Part shown: in pieces, positions 1 through 9,408 of the stretch
Layout of the letters: each line of letters opens with the position of its first letter
Position numbering within the stretch: the stretch's first letter is position 1
Assembly (NCBI RefSeq): GCF_002902985.1
Contig: NZ_CP026167.1
Coordinates: 4,650,001 to 4,714,000 of the forward strand
DNA from: Leclercia sp. LSNIH1
Lineage (GTDB): Bacteria > Pseudomonadota > Gammaproteobacteria > Enterobacterales > Enterobacteriaceae
Length of the DNA: 64,000 nucleotides
Reading direction: 5' to 3'
Notes under the pieces: generated by a model
Database searches by the model: none
What the model was told of the DNA's origin: nothing
Seen by the model: only the letters and a program-made list of their open reading frames with translations
Position numbers and translations under genes: made by a program

Positions 1-948
1 GCCGCCGAAAATCGCCCCGATAAAGCCGCCGATGCAGGGCATGCTGGCGACCAGCCCCATGCTCATGAAGGTAAAGCCTTTCTCTTTGACCAGGTAGAGC
101 GGGATCCAGGTCAGCAGGCCGTAGAGCACGCTCACCATCATGAAGTAGGCCACGCAGTCGCCAAGAATATTCTTCGAGGTGAAGAGACCTTTTACCGTCT
201 CTATCGGGGCCAGCTCGCGCACGCGGATCAACCGGTCGAGGCGGTTGAAGCGCGGTTCAATCACGATATTTTCCCGCCGGGTTTCCGCTGCGTTTTGCCC
301 CCCGACGATGGTCTCCAACTCAGCTTTAGAGACCATCGGGCTCTCTGCGGGACGGGTGCGCACCAGCAGATACCAGAGCACGGCAATCACCAGCCCCGGA
401 ATGGCGAAGGAGAAAAAGACCCAGCGCCAGCCCCAGGTCATGGCGATCCACACCGCCAGCGGCGGCACCAGAATGGGGGCGAACATGGTAGCGGCGATAT
501 AGACGCCGGTGGCGGTCGCTTTCTCCTTCGGCGGGAACCAGTTATTGATGGTGGAGGCCAGCCCCACCGGGCAGGGGCCTTCCGTCAGGCCCAGCCCGAG
601 GCGGATAAACTTCAGCCCCAGCACCGAGGTGGCGGTGCCCATCAGCCAGGTGAAAGCAGAGAAGCCAAATATCGACAGGGCCACCATGCCGCGAATGCCT
701 TTTTTAGCAATAAAAAAGCCCGCCGGGATCTGGCTCAGGGCATAGCCTAAAAAAAACATGCTGGCGATGGCGCCGGCCTCGAAATTATTGATATGAAATT
801 CATCGATGATAAAGGGAAGCACGGCGCCAATATTGGTTCTGTCTGCATAATTAATGGCATACACAATAAATATTAACGCCAGCACCACGAAGCGGTAATT
901 GGTTTTTTTAGTGGCTATGTAGGGGACAGCTTGTTCTATACGAGACAT
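1..948 (-). CDS. MFS transporter, ACS (organic anion) family, C-terminus off the window
   Basis: This inner-membrane permease of the major facilitator superfamily probably imports a sugar acid or other small organic anion by proton symport. The first 316 codons are present, starting from an ATG at 948; the rest lies beyond the left edge. The motif YADRTNIG in the first membrane helix region, followed by repeated hydrophobic helices and a long central charged loop (about residues 185-235), is typical of the anion:cation symporter group (ExuT, GudP, DgoT relatives). It is divergent from a LysR regulator gene at 1230, which probably controls it. I cannot assign a substrate from sequence alone, because the group contains galactonate, glucarate, tartrate and phthalate carriers. 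Confidence 0.85.
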   Translation of the reverse strand, partial: MSRIEQAVPYIATKKTNYRFVVLALIFIVYAINYADRTNIGAVLPFIIDEFHINNFEAGAIASMFFLGYALSQIPAGFFIAKKGIRGMVALSIFGFSAFTWLMGTATSVLGLKFIRLGLGLTEGPCPVGLASTINNWFPPKEKATATGVYIAATMFAPILVPPLAVWIAMTWGWRWVFFSFAIPGLVIAVLWYLLVRTRPAESPMVSKAELETIVGGQNAAETRRENIVIEPRFNRLDRLIRVRELAPIETVKGLFTSKNILGDCVAYFMMVSVLYGLLTWIPLYLVKEKGFTFMSMGLVASMPCIGGFIGAIFGG

Positions 949-1047
949 GTTTTACCTCATTATTCGATCAACGTGAGTCGTTTTAATTTCGCGTTCAAAC
1001 TCAATATATCGGCTTACGTTTGAAACACCATTCAATAAAACTCATTT

Positions 1048-1066
1048 ATTGCTGAGATAAATTTGA
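1048..1066. promoter_or_regulatory. Candidate LysR-type operator, copy 1 of a shared motif
   Basis: The motif ATTGCTGAGATAAATTTGA lies in the divergent region between the MFS gene and the LysR gene. It includes a TTTAT-N7-ATAAA dyad starting at 1045, matching the T-N11-A style of LysR boxes. Almost the same sequence occurs at 10111-10129 between yahD and yahB, with 17 of 19 bases identical. The role as an operator is inference. Confidence 0.45.
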
Positions 1067-1229
1067 TTCGCGAAGCGCGTCATAAAAATAACGGCTTCGT
1101 TTATGGGGATATAGGTTTTTTAAAAATGTGGCGGGGATCCTGTTTAATCCATTCAGCCGCAATAATATTGCCGGTGCAGGGTCAGAATGTTATGTTTTTT
1201 TACCGCAACATCCTCAAGGAGGACCGGTT

Positions 1230-2150
1230 ATGCCCGCGCAGGATCGCCAGACGCTCCCCATCCCTTCGCTGCGAAACATTCAGTCTTTTATCGCGGTCGC
1301 CAACTCCCTGAGCATTCACCTGGCGGCCGAGCAGCTTAACGTCACCCCCTCGGCGGTGAGCCATCAGATCGCCTCCCTGGAGTCCTGGATGGGCAAAAAG
1401 CTGTTTATCCGCAGCGGCAAGGGGGTCACCCTTACGCCTACCGGAGAGAAGTATCTGCGGGAGGTCTCGGCGGCCATGAGCGCCATCGGGCGCGCCACCG
1501 AGCAGGTGATCAAAGAGAAGGAGAACGCTGTGCTGCGCGTGCACTCCTCCCCGACCTTCGGTTTATCCTGGCTGCTGCGCCGCCTGGGCAAGTTCCGCGC
1601 CGAATATCCCGATATCATCCTCAACCTCACCTGCTCTTATGAGAACCTGCAGTTCGCCCGGGATAATATCGACATCGACATTCGCCACGGCATCCCGGAC
1701 TGGGACGCCTACCGGGTGATGACCATTAAAAATGACGCGCTGGTGGTGCTGGCCTCGCCCGATTACCTGCGCGAGCATCCGGTACAGTCACCGCAGGATC
1801 TCTTACAGCAGGCGCTGATTTCATCCACCAGCACCCTGGTGAACTGGGAGAAGTGGTTTGCCTGGCACAATATCGACCGGCCCTGGCTCAACTTCAGCCT
1901 GAGCTTCGATCGCTCCTATATGAGCTTTGAGGCGGCGCGCATGGGGCTGGGATTTATTCTTGAAAGCAAAATGATGGCCACCGATCATCTGAACGATGGC
2001 TCGCTGGTGCAGGTGCTGCCGGACAGCATGGGGATCGCCATAAATGCCCATCATCTGGTGATGCCGCACATGAACGAGCGTAGCTGGAAGATCCAGCAGT
2101 TTGTCGAGTGGATCGACCGGGAGTTGCGGCTGTCGGGGTATCACCTGTAA
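1230..2150 (+). CDS. LysR-family transcriptional regulator, GcvA-like
   Basis: This is a 306-residue DNA-binding regulator. The N-terminal winged helix-turn-helix (about residues 10-70) contains the segment AAEQLNVTPSAVSHQIASLE, as in GcvA/AmpR-type LysR proteins. The remainder is the periplasmic-binding-protein-like effector domain. I chose the ATG at 1230 because an AAGGAGG ribosome site sits at 1216-1222; a longer open frame back to 1128 has no such site. It is divergent from the MFS transporter at 1-948 and likely regulates it. The effector is unknown. Confidence 0.85.
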   Translation: MPAQDRQTLPIPSLRNIQSFIAVANSLSIHLAAEQLNVTPSAVSHQIASLESWMGKKLFIRSGKGVTLTPTGEKYLREVSAAMSAIGRATEQVIKEKENAVLRVHSSPTFGLSWLLRRLGKFRAEYPDIILNLTCSYENLQFARDNIDIDIRHGIPDWDAYRVMTIKNDALVVLASPDYLREHPVQSPQDLLQQALISSTSTLVNWEKWFAWHNIDRPWLNFSLSFDRSYMSFEAARMGLGFILESKMMATDHLNDGSLVQVLPDSMGIAINAHHLVMPHMNERSWKIQQFVEWIDRELRLSGYHL

Positions 2151-2185
2151 CGCCGGGTGGCGGCTTCGCCTTACCCGGCCTACAG
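2151..2185. repeat. REP (repetitive extragenic palindrome) unit
   Basis: The GC-rich sequence beginning CGCCGGGTGGCGGCTTCGCC and ending in CCCGGCCTACA is a typical enterobacterial REP unit. It starts one base after the LysR stop codon. A second, inverted unit lies at 2358-2389, so the pair forms a BIME-like arrangement in the gap between two convergent genes. Confidence 0.8.
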
Positions 2186-2357
2186 AACGTGCGGTCTGAT
2201 GCCCTTCCCCACAGAGCTGAGGAACCCCAGGTAATTTAATTGCCTTTAAAGCAATGAAATAATCAAATAAAAATTAGGAACTTAAAGCGGCTCCCTGGTC
2301 CGGCTGAAAATCGCCGAAGCGTTTCCGGAAGGCCGGGGCGAGGTTTGCTTTTACCTC

Positions 2358-2389
2358 GTAGGCCGGGTAAGGCGTAACCGCCACCCGGC
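2358..2389. repeat. REP unit, inverted partner
   Basis: The sequence GTAGGCCGGGTAAGGCG followed by CCGCCACCCGGC is the inverse orientation of the unit at 2151-2185. It ends a few bases before the stop of the amidohydrolase gene, so transcripts of the operon probably end in this hairpin. The roughly 170 bases between the two units show no gene. Confidence 0.8.
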
Positions 2390-2395
2390 TTCACA

Positions 2396-3784
2396 TCACC
2401 CCACCGTGCCCCACACCAGATTCCCGTTATGGAAGGTCGCGGTACGCGGAGAGATGCGCGCCACCGCTTCGGCGGAGCAGGAGGCGTCCACCAGCACAAA
2501 GCTGGCGGCATCCTGGGCTTTCGGCCATACGCGTTCGCCTTTATCGTTCAGCGGCAGCACGTCGCCGGTGGCGATACCCAGCGCGCGGGAGAGCGTCTGC
2601 TCGTTCGGGCGGATGTAGAGCTGGGCATAGAGATTCGCTTTTTCCAGCATGTCCCCCAGGCCATACGGCGACCAGTGGTCGATCACGCTGTCGGTCCCGG
2701 TCATGACAAACACGCCTTTGTCACGCAGCTGCCTGAGCGGCATGTGGAGCGTGCCAATCGGCACAGTGGAGGCGATAGTCACCTGCTGCGCCGCCATGCG
2801 GGTGGCGATCTCATCCACCTGCTGTTCGTTCATCGTCGCCAGCGCAAAGGCGTGGCTGATGGTCAGCTTGCCCTTAAGCTCCGGAGTCTTCTCTACGGTC
2901 TGCACCATGTAGTTCACCGCCGCCACGCCCGCCGGGCTGGTTTCGTGCAGGTGGATATCCACCCCTTTGTCGTAATCGAGCGCAATCTGGAACATCAGGT
3001 CGAGGGATTTCTCCATCGCGCCGTCAACGCTGGTGGGATCCAGCCCGCCAACATAGTGCGCCCCGGCCTGCATCGCCTCGCGCATCAGCTTTTCAGCGTT
3101 TGAGAGTAACAGGCCGTGCTGCGGGAAGGCGACAATCTCACAGTCAAACCCGGGTTTACGCCGGGCCAGTACCGCCTGTAAATTTTCCAGGTTTTTTAAC
3201 CCGGAGGTTGGCTCGATATTGCAGTGGCTGCGGGCGATGGTGGAGCCCTTCGACTGGATCAGGTCGATCAATTTTTCCGCCCGCTCCTGGGTATAAGGTT
3301 GCAGCTCCGGGAGCAGCTTTTGCTCCAGGCGGATCATATCCTGAATGGTAGTGCCCGCCGGGCGGTTGAGCGAGCGCCACGGGCCGCCGTAGAAGGTCTT
3401 ATCCAGATGGATGTGCATATCGCGCATCGCCGGTAACAGCAGTTTGCCGCCCGCATCGTAGTGCGGCAGCGTGGCGTCGGCGTGGCTGTTGTTGTCGCGC
3501 AGGGCGGCAATCTTGCCGTCCTTGATCTCCAGCGTTTTCAGTTCGGTGCGGGTGCTGACGGCCACGTCGCCGTCGACGTTAAACCCGGCCTCCAGCAGCA
3601 CGTTGTCCAGATAGTAGTGTGTCGCGGTAATGTTCATCGGTTTGCCCGTCTCGCAGGTCGCTTTTGCGGTGTCTGCAGCATACGCGACGGAGCCAGCAGT
3701 GCCAAACAGGGCGCAGGCGGTTGCAGCGGTGGCGATTTTGCCGCTCTGGCTGAGAAACTCCCGGCGGCTTTTATTCTCACTCAT
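2396..3784 (-). CDS. yahJ: Tat-exported amidohydrolase/deaminase, YahJ
   Basis: This 462-residue metal-dependent hydrolase belongs to the amidohydrolase superfamily, near cytosine deaminase and the triazine amidohydrolases. The N-terminus has a twin-arginine signal (S6-R7-R8-E-F-L) and a hydrophobic stretch ending near AYA at about residue 36, so a folded enzyme is probably sent to the periplasm. The metal-binding HxH is at H124/H126 (motif MHIHLDKTF). Further metal or catalytic motifs are DIHLHE, SHAFAL and GTDSVIDHW. It closely resembles E. coli YahJ in sequence and signal peptide. It is the last gene of the yah-type operon, 53 bases after the carbamate kinase. The substrate is unknown; a cyclic amide or ureide would fit the neighbours. 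Confidence 0.88.
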   Translation of the reverse strand: MSENKSRREFLSQSGKIATAATACALFGTAGSVAYAADTAKATCETGKPMNITATHYYLDNVLLEAGFNVDGDVAVSTRTELKTLEIKDGKIAALRDNNSHADATLPHYDAGGKLLLPAMRDMHIHLDKTFYGGPWRSLNRPAGTTIQDMIRLEQKLLPELQPYTQERAEKLIDLIQSKGSTIARSHCNIEPTSGLKNLENLQAVLARRKPGFDCEIVAFPQHGLLLSNAEKLMREAMQAGAHYVGGLDPTSVDGAMEKSLDLMFQIALDYDKGVDIHLHETSPAGVAAVNYMVQTVEKTPELKGKLTISHAFALATMNEQQVDEIATRMAAQQVTIASTVPIGTLHMPLRQLRDKGVFVMTGTDSVIDHWSPYGLGDMLEKANLYAQLYIRPNEQTLSRALGIATGDVLPLNDKGERVWPKAQDAASFVLVDASCSAEAVARISPRTATFHNGNLVWGTVG

Positions 3785-3837
3785 TGTCTTGTCCTTTTAC
3801 TTACGCATTCACACAGCGGGCGGGAAGCCCGCCAGGG

Positions 3838-4785
3838 TTAAGCCACAATATGGGTCCCGGTTTCACCACGCAGGGCTGCGGGCAGGCAGTCCGGCGAGGT
3901 GATGATCACCCGCTTGCCGCCGTGGTGCAGAAATTCCAGCGAGGCCACAATTTTCGGCAGCATACTGCCCGCCGGGAAGTGCCCCTCTTCCATATAGCGC
4001 GTCATCTGCGCCACGTTGACAGTGTCCAGCGCCTGCTGGTCTGGCTTGCCGAAGTTAATGCACACTCTCTCCACCCCGGTAGTGATCACCAGCACGTCGG
4101 CGCGGATTTCACGCGCCAGCAGCGCGGTAGAGAGATCTTTGTCGATCACCGCATCCACGCTCTGGTAGTCGCCCTGTTCGGTACGCACCACCGGAATGCC
4201 ACCACCGCCCGCGCCAATCACCACAAAGCCTTGTTGCGTCAGGGCCTTGATGGCATCCGCCTCAACGATGCGTAGCGGCTGGGGCGAGGCCACCACCCGG
4301 CGGTATCCGCGGCCGGAATCCTCGACGAAATGCCAGTCGGGATGGGCGCGTTGCAGCTCATCGCGCTGCGTCTCGCTGAAAAACGCCCCGATGGGCTTGG
4401 CAGGATGGGTAAAGCCGGGATCGTTTTTATCCACCTCCACCTGGGTGACCACCGTGACCGCTTTCTGCTCCCCGCGGGCGGCAAGGCGGTTGTTGAGCGC
4501 CTGCTGGATCAGGTAGCCGATGCCGCCCTGGGTATCGGCCACGCAGTTCGCCAGCGGGGTCAGGGGGAGCCCTTCCCGCTCGTGGGCAATCTCGGCGCGG
4601 CGCAGATCCAGCCCCACCTGCGGGCCGTTGCCGTGGGTGAGGACGATGTCGTAGTCCGAGGCCAGCATCTCCAGCACCGACTCGGCCACCGCTTTCACCG
4701 CCTGCGCCTGGTGCTCAATCGACTGGCTGGCGTTATCTTTGATAATGCTGTTGCCGCCAATGGCAACGACCATAAGCTCTTTCAT
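3838..4785 (-). CDS. yahI: Carbamate kinase-like protein, YahI
   Basis: The family makes ATP and carbamate from carbamoyl phosphate and ADP. The 315-residue length is normal for carbamate kinase. Visible family motifs are AIGGNS (residues 8-13), HGNGPQVG (51-58), GGGGIPVV, VIDKDLSTALLA and the C-terminal GSMLPK, where most family members have GSMGPK. Its start overlaps the stop of the permease gene by the TGA/ATG arrangement at 4782-4785, so translation is probably coupled. In the pathway it would harvest the carbamoyl phosphate produced by the YahF/YahG proteins, giving one ATP per substrate turned over. Confidence 0.88.
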   Translation of the reverse strand: MKELMVVAIGGNSIIKDNASQSIEHQAQAVKAVAESVLEMLASDYDIVLTHGNGPQVGLDLRRAEIAHEREGLPLTPLANCVADTQGGIGYLIQQALNNRLAARGEQKAVTVVTQVEVDKNDPGFTHPAKPIGAFFSETQRDELQRAHPDWHFVEDSGRGYRRVVASPQPLRIVEADAIKALTQQGFVVIGAGGGGIPVVRTEQGDYQSVDAVIDKDLSTALLAREIRADVLVITTGVERVCINFGKPDQQALDTVNVAQMTRYMEEGHFPAGSMLPKIVASLEFLHHGGKRVIITSPDCLPAALRGETGTHIVA

Positions 4786-6335
4786 ACGTTGTCCTTTATA
4801 ACGGTGCCCGACGTCGCGCTTGCCGCTTCGCGGCTATCCAGAATATGCTTCAGCACAAACATGCCGCTCATCATCAGGTAAGCCAGCACAAAGGTCAGCG
4901 AACTGCCCTCAGCAAAGCCCACCACCGGAGCGTGGATCACCCCGAACAGCGCCAGCAGCGCACCGACCGCAGCGGCAACGGCACCGCGCAACGGCTTGTT
5001 GACGATGGCGAAGATGGCGATACAGCCCCACAGCATGCTGGCGAGCGGTGCGCCGTTACCCAGGTGCATCAGCCCTTCGTAGTAAATGCCCTTGCTGTGC
5101 AGCACGTCGGTGCCGATTTTCGCCGCGTTGGTGCCCGCCGCGCCCATCACGCTGTTCATCATGGTCAGCGCCCAGTTGGCGATCCACGGGAAGAGACAGA
5201 TAAAGATGACGGGCACCTCCACTTTGGGCGTCTCCCTCACCACCTGGTTGGCGGTAACCACGCCGATAAAGACCAGAATCGGCACGATGGCGGTCATTGG
5301 GATGATGGCGAGCATAAAGGCTCCCAGCCCGAACAGCGGCACGATGAACATGGTGACGCCGGAGGCCAGCGTGTAGCCGATGCTGGCCCCCATCGCTTTC
5401 CAGCCCGCGTGGCCGACGTAGACCGTTACCGGGAACGGGTTCCCCATCAGGCAGCCGAGCATGGACGAGAGCCCGTTGGCCAGCATCACCTTGCGGGTCG
5501 GGTACTCATCCCCCGCCGCGTGGGCGCTTTCGATGTTCTCCAGGTCAAAGATGTAGTTGGCCAGCCCCAGCGGCACGGCAGAGGCCAGATACGGCAGGGC
5601 GTGCGGCAGGCCCTGCATAAAGCTGTCGATATGCACTTCCGGCGGGTTAAAGCCGAAGGAGGACATCGACGCCTTGATCGCTTCCGGGCTTTGCAGGCCG
5701 GAGATCCACGCCAGGGCCGTACCGGCGATCAGCAGCAGGAGACCGGTGGGGATGCGGGCGAAGATCGGCTTTTTGCCGAACCAGTTGATGAAGATCAGCA
5801 GCAGGACGATAAAGGAGACCGTCGGCGCTTCGAACGCCTGCAACATCGGGTTCATCGCCAGCAGCAGCAGACCCAGACCGGAGAGGCACGAGAGCAGCAC
5901 GGTACGCGGGATCATCTTGCGGATGGTTTCGCCGAGGAAGGAACCGCCCGCGAGGATCATCGCCTCCACGAAGCACCACACCAGACCAATCTGGATGGCG
6001 AAATCCGCGTCACCGGTCTGCTGGTAGACCGGCATCAGCACCAGAAAAGTGACGGTGAAGATCGAGGGCGCGCTCGGCCCCGACGGCAGCGCAGTCACGT
6101 CGTTACGCCCGGTCTGGCGCGCCATCTGCAGACCAAACCACGCGTAGCAGACGCTCGCCACCAGCACCGCCAGCCCGAAGGCTGGCGCAATACGTCCATA
6201 AACAATCTCTTTCGGGATGCCGACGACAAAAATGAGCAGCCCCATCATGGTCAGCAGGTTCGTCAGGTTGTTGGTCATCAACCCGAAGTACGCCGCCCAG
6301 TCACCTCTTTTCCACTCCAGTTTCATGCTTTTCAT
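4782..6335 (-). CDS. NCS2-like purine/pyrimidine permease
   Basis: This 517-residue inner-membrane protein has about 12 hydrophobic segments and resembles nucleobase-cation symporter-2 (xanthine/uracil) permeases. Its position inside the operon, 11 bases after yahG and overlapping the carbamate kinase, makes it the likely importer of the pathway substrate or of the amidohydrolase product. The E. coli K-12 yah operon, as I recall it, has no such permease, so this cluster may be a more complete version. The N-terminus KLEWKRGDWAAYFG is soluble and charged, and two close ATG codons (6335 and 6326) are both possible starts. The substrate is not predictable from what I see. Confidence 0.78.
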   Translation of the reverse strand: MKSMKLEWKRGDWAAYFGLMTNNLTNLLTMMGLLIFVVGIPKEIVYGRIAPAFGLAVLVASVCYAWFGLQMARQTGRNDVTALPSGPSAPSIFTVTFLVLMPVYQQTGDADFAIQIGLVWCFVEAMILAGGSFLGETIRKMIPRTVLLSCLSGLGLLLLAMNPMLQAFEAPTVSFIVLLLIFINWFGKKPIFARIPTGLLLLIAGTALAWISGLQSPEAIKASMSSFGFNPPEVHIDSFMQGLPHALPYLASAVPLGLANYIFDLENIESAHAAGDEYPTRKVMLANGLSSMLGCLMGNPFPVTVYVGHAGWKAMGASIGYTLASGVTMFIVPLFGLGAFMLAIIPMTAIVPILVFIGVVTANQVVRETPKVEVPVIFICLFPWIANWALTMMNSVMGAAGTNAAKIGTDVLHSKGIYYEGLMHLGNGAPLASMLWGCIAIFAIVNKPLRGAVAAAVGALLALFGVIHAPVVGFAEGSSLTFVLAYLMMSGMFVLKHILDSREAASATSGTVIKDNV

Positions 6336-6346
6336 GGATGCTTACC

Positions 6347-7762
6347 TTAAAGGAAGTAGCGATCGCGGAAGGCCAACAGCGCCTTTTCAAAACAGCTAAA
6401 CGGCGGGTGAACGATGCCCGCCCCAATCATGCCGATGCCCGCATCTTTATGGGCGATGGCGGTGTTGATCACCGGCAGAATACCGCTGCCCCCCACGCGG
6501 GTGATGTCGATGGCGGTGGGAATGCCCATAAAAGAGAGCAGCGGAATGGTGACGTTCGGGTTTTCGCCGAGGGTGATCTCGCGCATCTGGCGGGAGAAGT
6601 CGATGGCTTCTTCCACCGTGCCGCCCACCAGGGCGACAATCGCCGGAGCCGTCGCCATGGCAAAGCCACCGATGCCGTAGGTTTCGGTGATGGCGCTGTC
6701 CCCGATATCCAGCCCGGAATCTTCCGGTTTGTAGCCCGCGAACATCGGGCCAATCACCTGCTGCGCCGGGCCGGTGAACCACTGCCCCGGCAGGCCGGAG
6801 ACGCGCAGGCCGAACTCGTAGCCGTTGCGCGCCATGGTGGTGACTACGGTGCTGTACTCGATGCCGTGGGCAGCGTCCAGCGCGGCTTTACACATTGCCA
6901 TCCAGGTTGGGCCGGAGAAGTAGTCGCTGCTGGCGACAAACTCAAACACCTCGCGCTGCTGCTCCACCGGATAGCCCGCCTGGATCAGCCCCGGGGTCAG
7001 GGCCTGAATCAGCAGCGTGGTACCGGCGTTGTTGCGGTTGTGGCACTCGTCGCCCATGTGCAGCGCCTGAGCCAGCATCAGGCGCAGATCGATTTCGCCG
7101 ATGATCTTCATGGCGTCGCGCAGCATCGGGCCGAGCACGTCGCGCATCCAGTTCAGGCGGTCGATAACGCTCTGGTCGTTGGCCCCCATGCGCAGGATCT
7201 TCGCCATCTGCTCGCTGAGGTTGGTGAAGGCGCGGTTGCCGTAGGTTTTGTTCTCGACGATATGCATAAACATCGACGCCGAGGTGACGCCCGCCATCGA
7301 CCCCACGCAGTCGTGCTCGTGACACGGCGAGAAGGTGATCTCGCCTGAGGCGGCCAATTGCGCCGCCTCTTCCAGATCTCTGGCTAAGCCTTCAAATACC
7401 AGCGCACCGGTGACCGCCCCTCTCATCGCCCCGCACATGTTCTCCCAGGCCACCGGCGGGCCGGCGTGCAGAATGGTGGTGCGGGTCATGCCTGGCACGA
7501 CGTTGATCGCCTGATCAAAGCCCACCAGCACCGGATGGGACTGGATAATGCGCTCCAGCGCAACCTTGTTAGCCGCGGCGATTTTCTCCGCCAGCGAGTT
7601 TTCTGCCAGCTGATCGAGGGCCTCAACGACCTGCATATTGCCCTGCCCCGGCGGGGTCCAGTCGAGATGGGTGACCGGGACGTGCTGCTTCTTCAGATCG
7701 TCGCTGAACAGGGCGATGCCGACGTTAATGACGTTCAGCGGCTGGTTAAATAAGGTGGTCAT
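6347..7762 (-). CDS. yahG: DUF1116 protein, YahG/YlbE-like
   Basis: This 471-residue cytosolic protein belongs to the DUF1116 family, whose members are YahG and YlbE (AllG). AllG, with FdrA (AllF) and AllH, has been linked to oxamate carbamoyltransferase activity in allantoin breakdown. The length matches E. coli YahG. The start overlaps the stop of yahF as ATGA (7760-7764), so the two products are probably made together and may form one enzyme. The conserved segment SPCHEHDCVGSMAGVT (about residues 145-160) contains His and Cys residues that could bind a metal or take part in catalysis. I infer a carbamoyl transfer role from family and context only. Confidence 0.85.
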   Translation of the reverse strand: MTTLFNQPLNVINVGIALFSDDLKKQHVPVTHLDWTPPGQGNMQVVEALDQLAENSLAEKIAAANKVALERIIQSHPVLVGFDQAINVVPGMTRTTILHAGPPVAWENMCGAMRGAVTGALVFEGLARDLEEAAQLAASGEITFSPCHEHDCVGSMAGVTSASMFMHIVENKTYGNRAFTNLSEQMAKILRMGANDQSVIDRLNWMRDVLGPMLRDAMKIIGEIDLRLMLAQALHMGDECHNRNNAGTTLLIQALTPGLIQAGYPVEQQREVFEFVASSDYFSGPTWMAMCKAALDAAHGIEYSTVVTTMARNGYEFGLRVSGLPGQWFTGPAQQVIGPMFAGYKPEDSGLDIGDSAITETYGIGGFAMATAPAIVALVGGTVEEAIDFSRQMREITLGENPNVTIPLLSFMGIPTAIDITRVGGSGILPVINTAIAHKDAGIGMIGAGIVHPPFSCFEKALLAFRDRYFL

Positions 7763-9303
7763 CAGGCTTTCTCTCCTTTGAAGACAAATTCACGTGCCAG
7801 TAATCCGGTGTTAGTGCTGCTGCTGGCCCAGATGACGCCCGCGTCGGTGAGCCGCTGGCACTGCTGCGCCAGCGACTGGGGATCCTGGTCGGTGCCAAGC
7901 ACATAGCCGAGGATGACCAGCGGCCGGTGATCGGCCTTCGCGATCGCCTGCGCCTCCTGGATCGCCTCGATCATCACCCCTACCGGATCGTCATGCGATC
8001 CAAAGCCGAGGACGAAATCCATCACGATCACGCCTACTTCCGGATCGCGTGCCTCCTGCAACAGGCGGCTGATGCGGTTGGTCGGATCGATCATCGGGTG
8101 CGGTTTGCCGTTGGTGAAATCGTCATCGCCGAAATCGAGGAAGGTATGGGCCTGGCTGACGTTGATGTCCTTCAGGCGCTTAGCCGGGTCCGGCTGGATG
8201 TTGCTGTAGACCTCGTCATATTTCTCCAGCGCGGCGAACATCGCTTCGTCGCACAGGGTGCCGCCGCAGAAGAGGCCGCGAATGTACTTCTGCTGCGGGG
8301 TGAGATGGGCGCGCACCTCTTCAATCAGCGGCCAGTTGAGCGGGTGCAGATCGAGGGACTCTTGTTTGATGCCGGTGAGCAGCACCGCCTTCAGCGCCGC
8401 CTCTTTGGTGCCGCGGGCAAACTGTAATCCCGCTTCATCGGCAGGCGGCTCGTTGCGACCAAGGAAACAGACTACGACCGGTTTGCGGCAGGCGCGGGCG
8501 CGGGCCAGCACTTTCTCGGCCACCGCAGGCGCTGGCGGCTTGGAGATCAGGGCGATGACCTGGGTGGCCTCGTCCGCTTCCAGCATGGCGATAGCATCCA
8601 GCATCATCAGGCCGCCGATTTTTTCACTCAGATCGCGGCCGCCGGTGCCGATCAGCTGGGAGATGCCGCCGCCGAATTCGTGGATGCGCGCGCTCAGCTC
8701 CTGGCTGCCGGTGCCGGAGGCGCCGACGATGCCAATGGATCCGCGACGGACCGCGTTGGCGAAGCAGAGCCCTGCCCCGTTAATGATGGCGGTGCCGCAG
8801 TCCGGCCCCATCATTAACAGTCCTTTTTCGTGGGCCAGTTGCTTGAGCGCCAGCTCGTCGTCGAGGGAGACGTTATCCGAGAAGAGCATTACGTTGAGGT
8901 TGTTCTCCAGCGCCTGGCGCGCCTCACGGGCGGCAAAGGTGCCGTTGACCGAAATCACCGCCAGGTTGGCGTCCGGGCGGTGGGTTTTGGCGCTGGCGAG
9001 CGTGGCGTAGCGCGATTCGTGTGAGCCTGCGCGCTCCTTGCGGGTAAACAGCGCCTCGATGGCGGCCAGCGTCTCGTCGTTGGCGGCCTCACCTTTAATC
9101 ACGATCATCAGATCGCCGTTTTTGGCGTCTTCTAATTCCGGCGTCAGCAGACCGAGATTTTTTAATACGCCTTTATTCATTTCGGTGGCCATAGCAACAA
9201 AGGCCTGCTCCACGCCGGGCAATTTGTTGGCTTTGGTGGAAACCGACATCAGCGAAACAGAATCAAAATAGGTATTCTTTCTTATCACGATTTTGGTGGG
9301 CAT
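7762..9303 (-). CDS. yahF: FdrA-like acyl-CoA-synthetase-domain protein, YahF
   Basis: This 513-residue protein of the FdrA/YahF family resembles succinyl-CoA synthetase alpha subunits, with a CoA-binding fold and a second ligase-like domain. Visible motifs include the glycine-rich segment GIVGASGTGSQELSARI and GTGGRDLSEKIGG. FdrA family members work with DUF1116 proteins in carbamoyl transfer. I start at the ATG at 9303 because AGGAGG lies directly upstream; a longer open frame reaches 9354 without such a site. The stop overlaps the yahG start. The phosphohistidine-type chemistry of the fold suggests a phosphorolysis that yields carbamoyl phosphate, but this is inference. Confidence 0.86.
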   Translation of the reverse strand: MPTKIVIRKNTYFDSVSLMSVSTKANKLPGVEQAFVAMATEMNKGVLKNLGLLTPELEDAKNGDLMIVIKGEAANDETLAAIEALFTRKERAGSHESRYATLASAKTHRPDANLAVISVNGTFAAREARQALENNLNVMLFSDNVSLDDELALKQLAHEKGLLMMGPDCGTAIINGAGLCFANAVRRGSIGIVGASGTGSQELSARIHEFGGGISQLIGTGGRDLSEKIGGLMMLDAIAMLEADEATQVIALISKPPAPAVAEKVLARARACRKPVVVCFLGRNEPPADEAGLQFARGTKEAALKAVLLTGIKQESLDLHPLNWPLIEEVRAHLTPQQKYIRGLFCGGTLCDEAMFAALEKYDEVYSNIQPDPAKRLKDINVSQAHTFLDFGDDDFTNGKPHPMIDPTNRISRLLQEARDPEVGVIVMDFVLGFGSHDDPVGVMIEAIQEAQAIAKADHRPLVILGYVLGTDQDPQSLAQQCQRLTDAGVIWASSSTNTGLLAREFVFKGEKA

Positions 9304-9408
9304 TACGTCCTCCTGAATGCGGGCAAAAGGGGGCCACATCACGCCCGAAGGCATGACGGCAAGAGCTATTTTTAATTCAGGCCAGCGCGAAACGGCTGGC
9401 CGGGAGTA

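Noticed and set aside
1128..1229. Longer N-terminus for the LysR regulator
   Set aside because: The extra 34 codons lack a ribosome site, and the family N-terminus begins soon after the ATG at 1230, which has AAGGAGG.
4845..6350. A 501-codon open frame on the plus strand opposite the permease gene
   Set aside because: Its product is rich in His, Arg and Gln with no domain, as expected for the shadow of a GC-rich membrane-protein gene; the minus-strand permease is clearly real.
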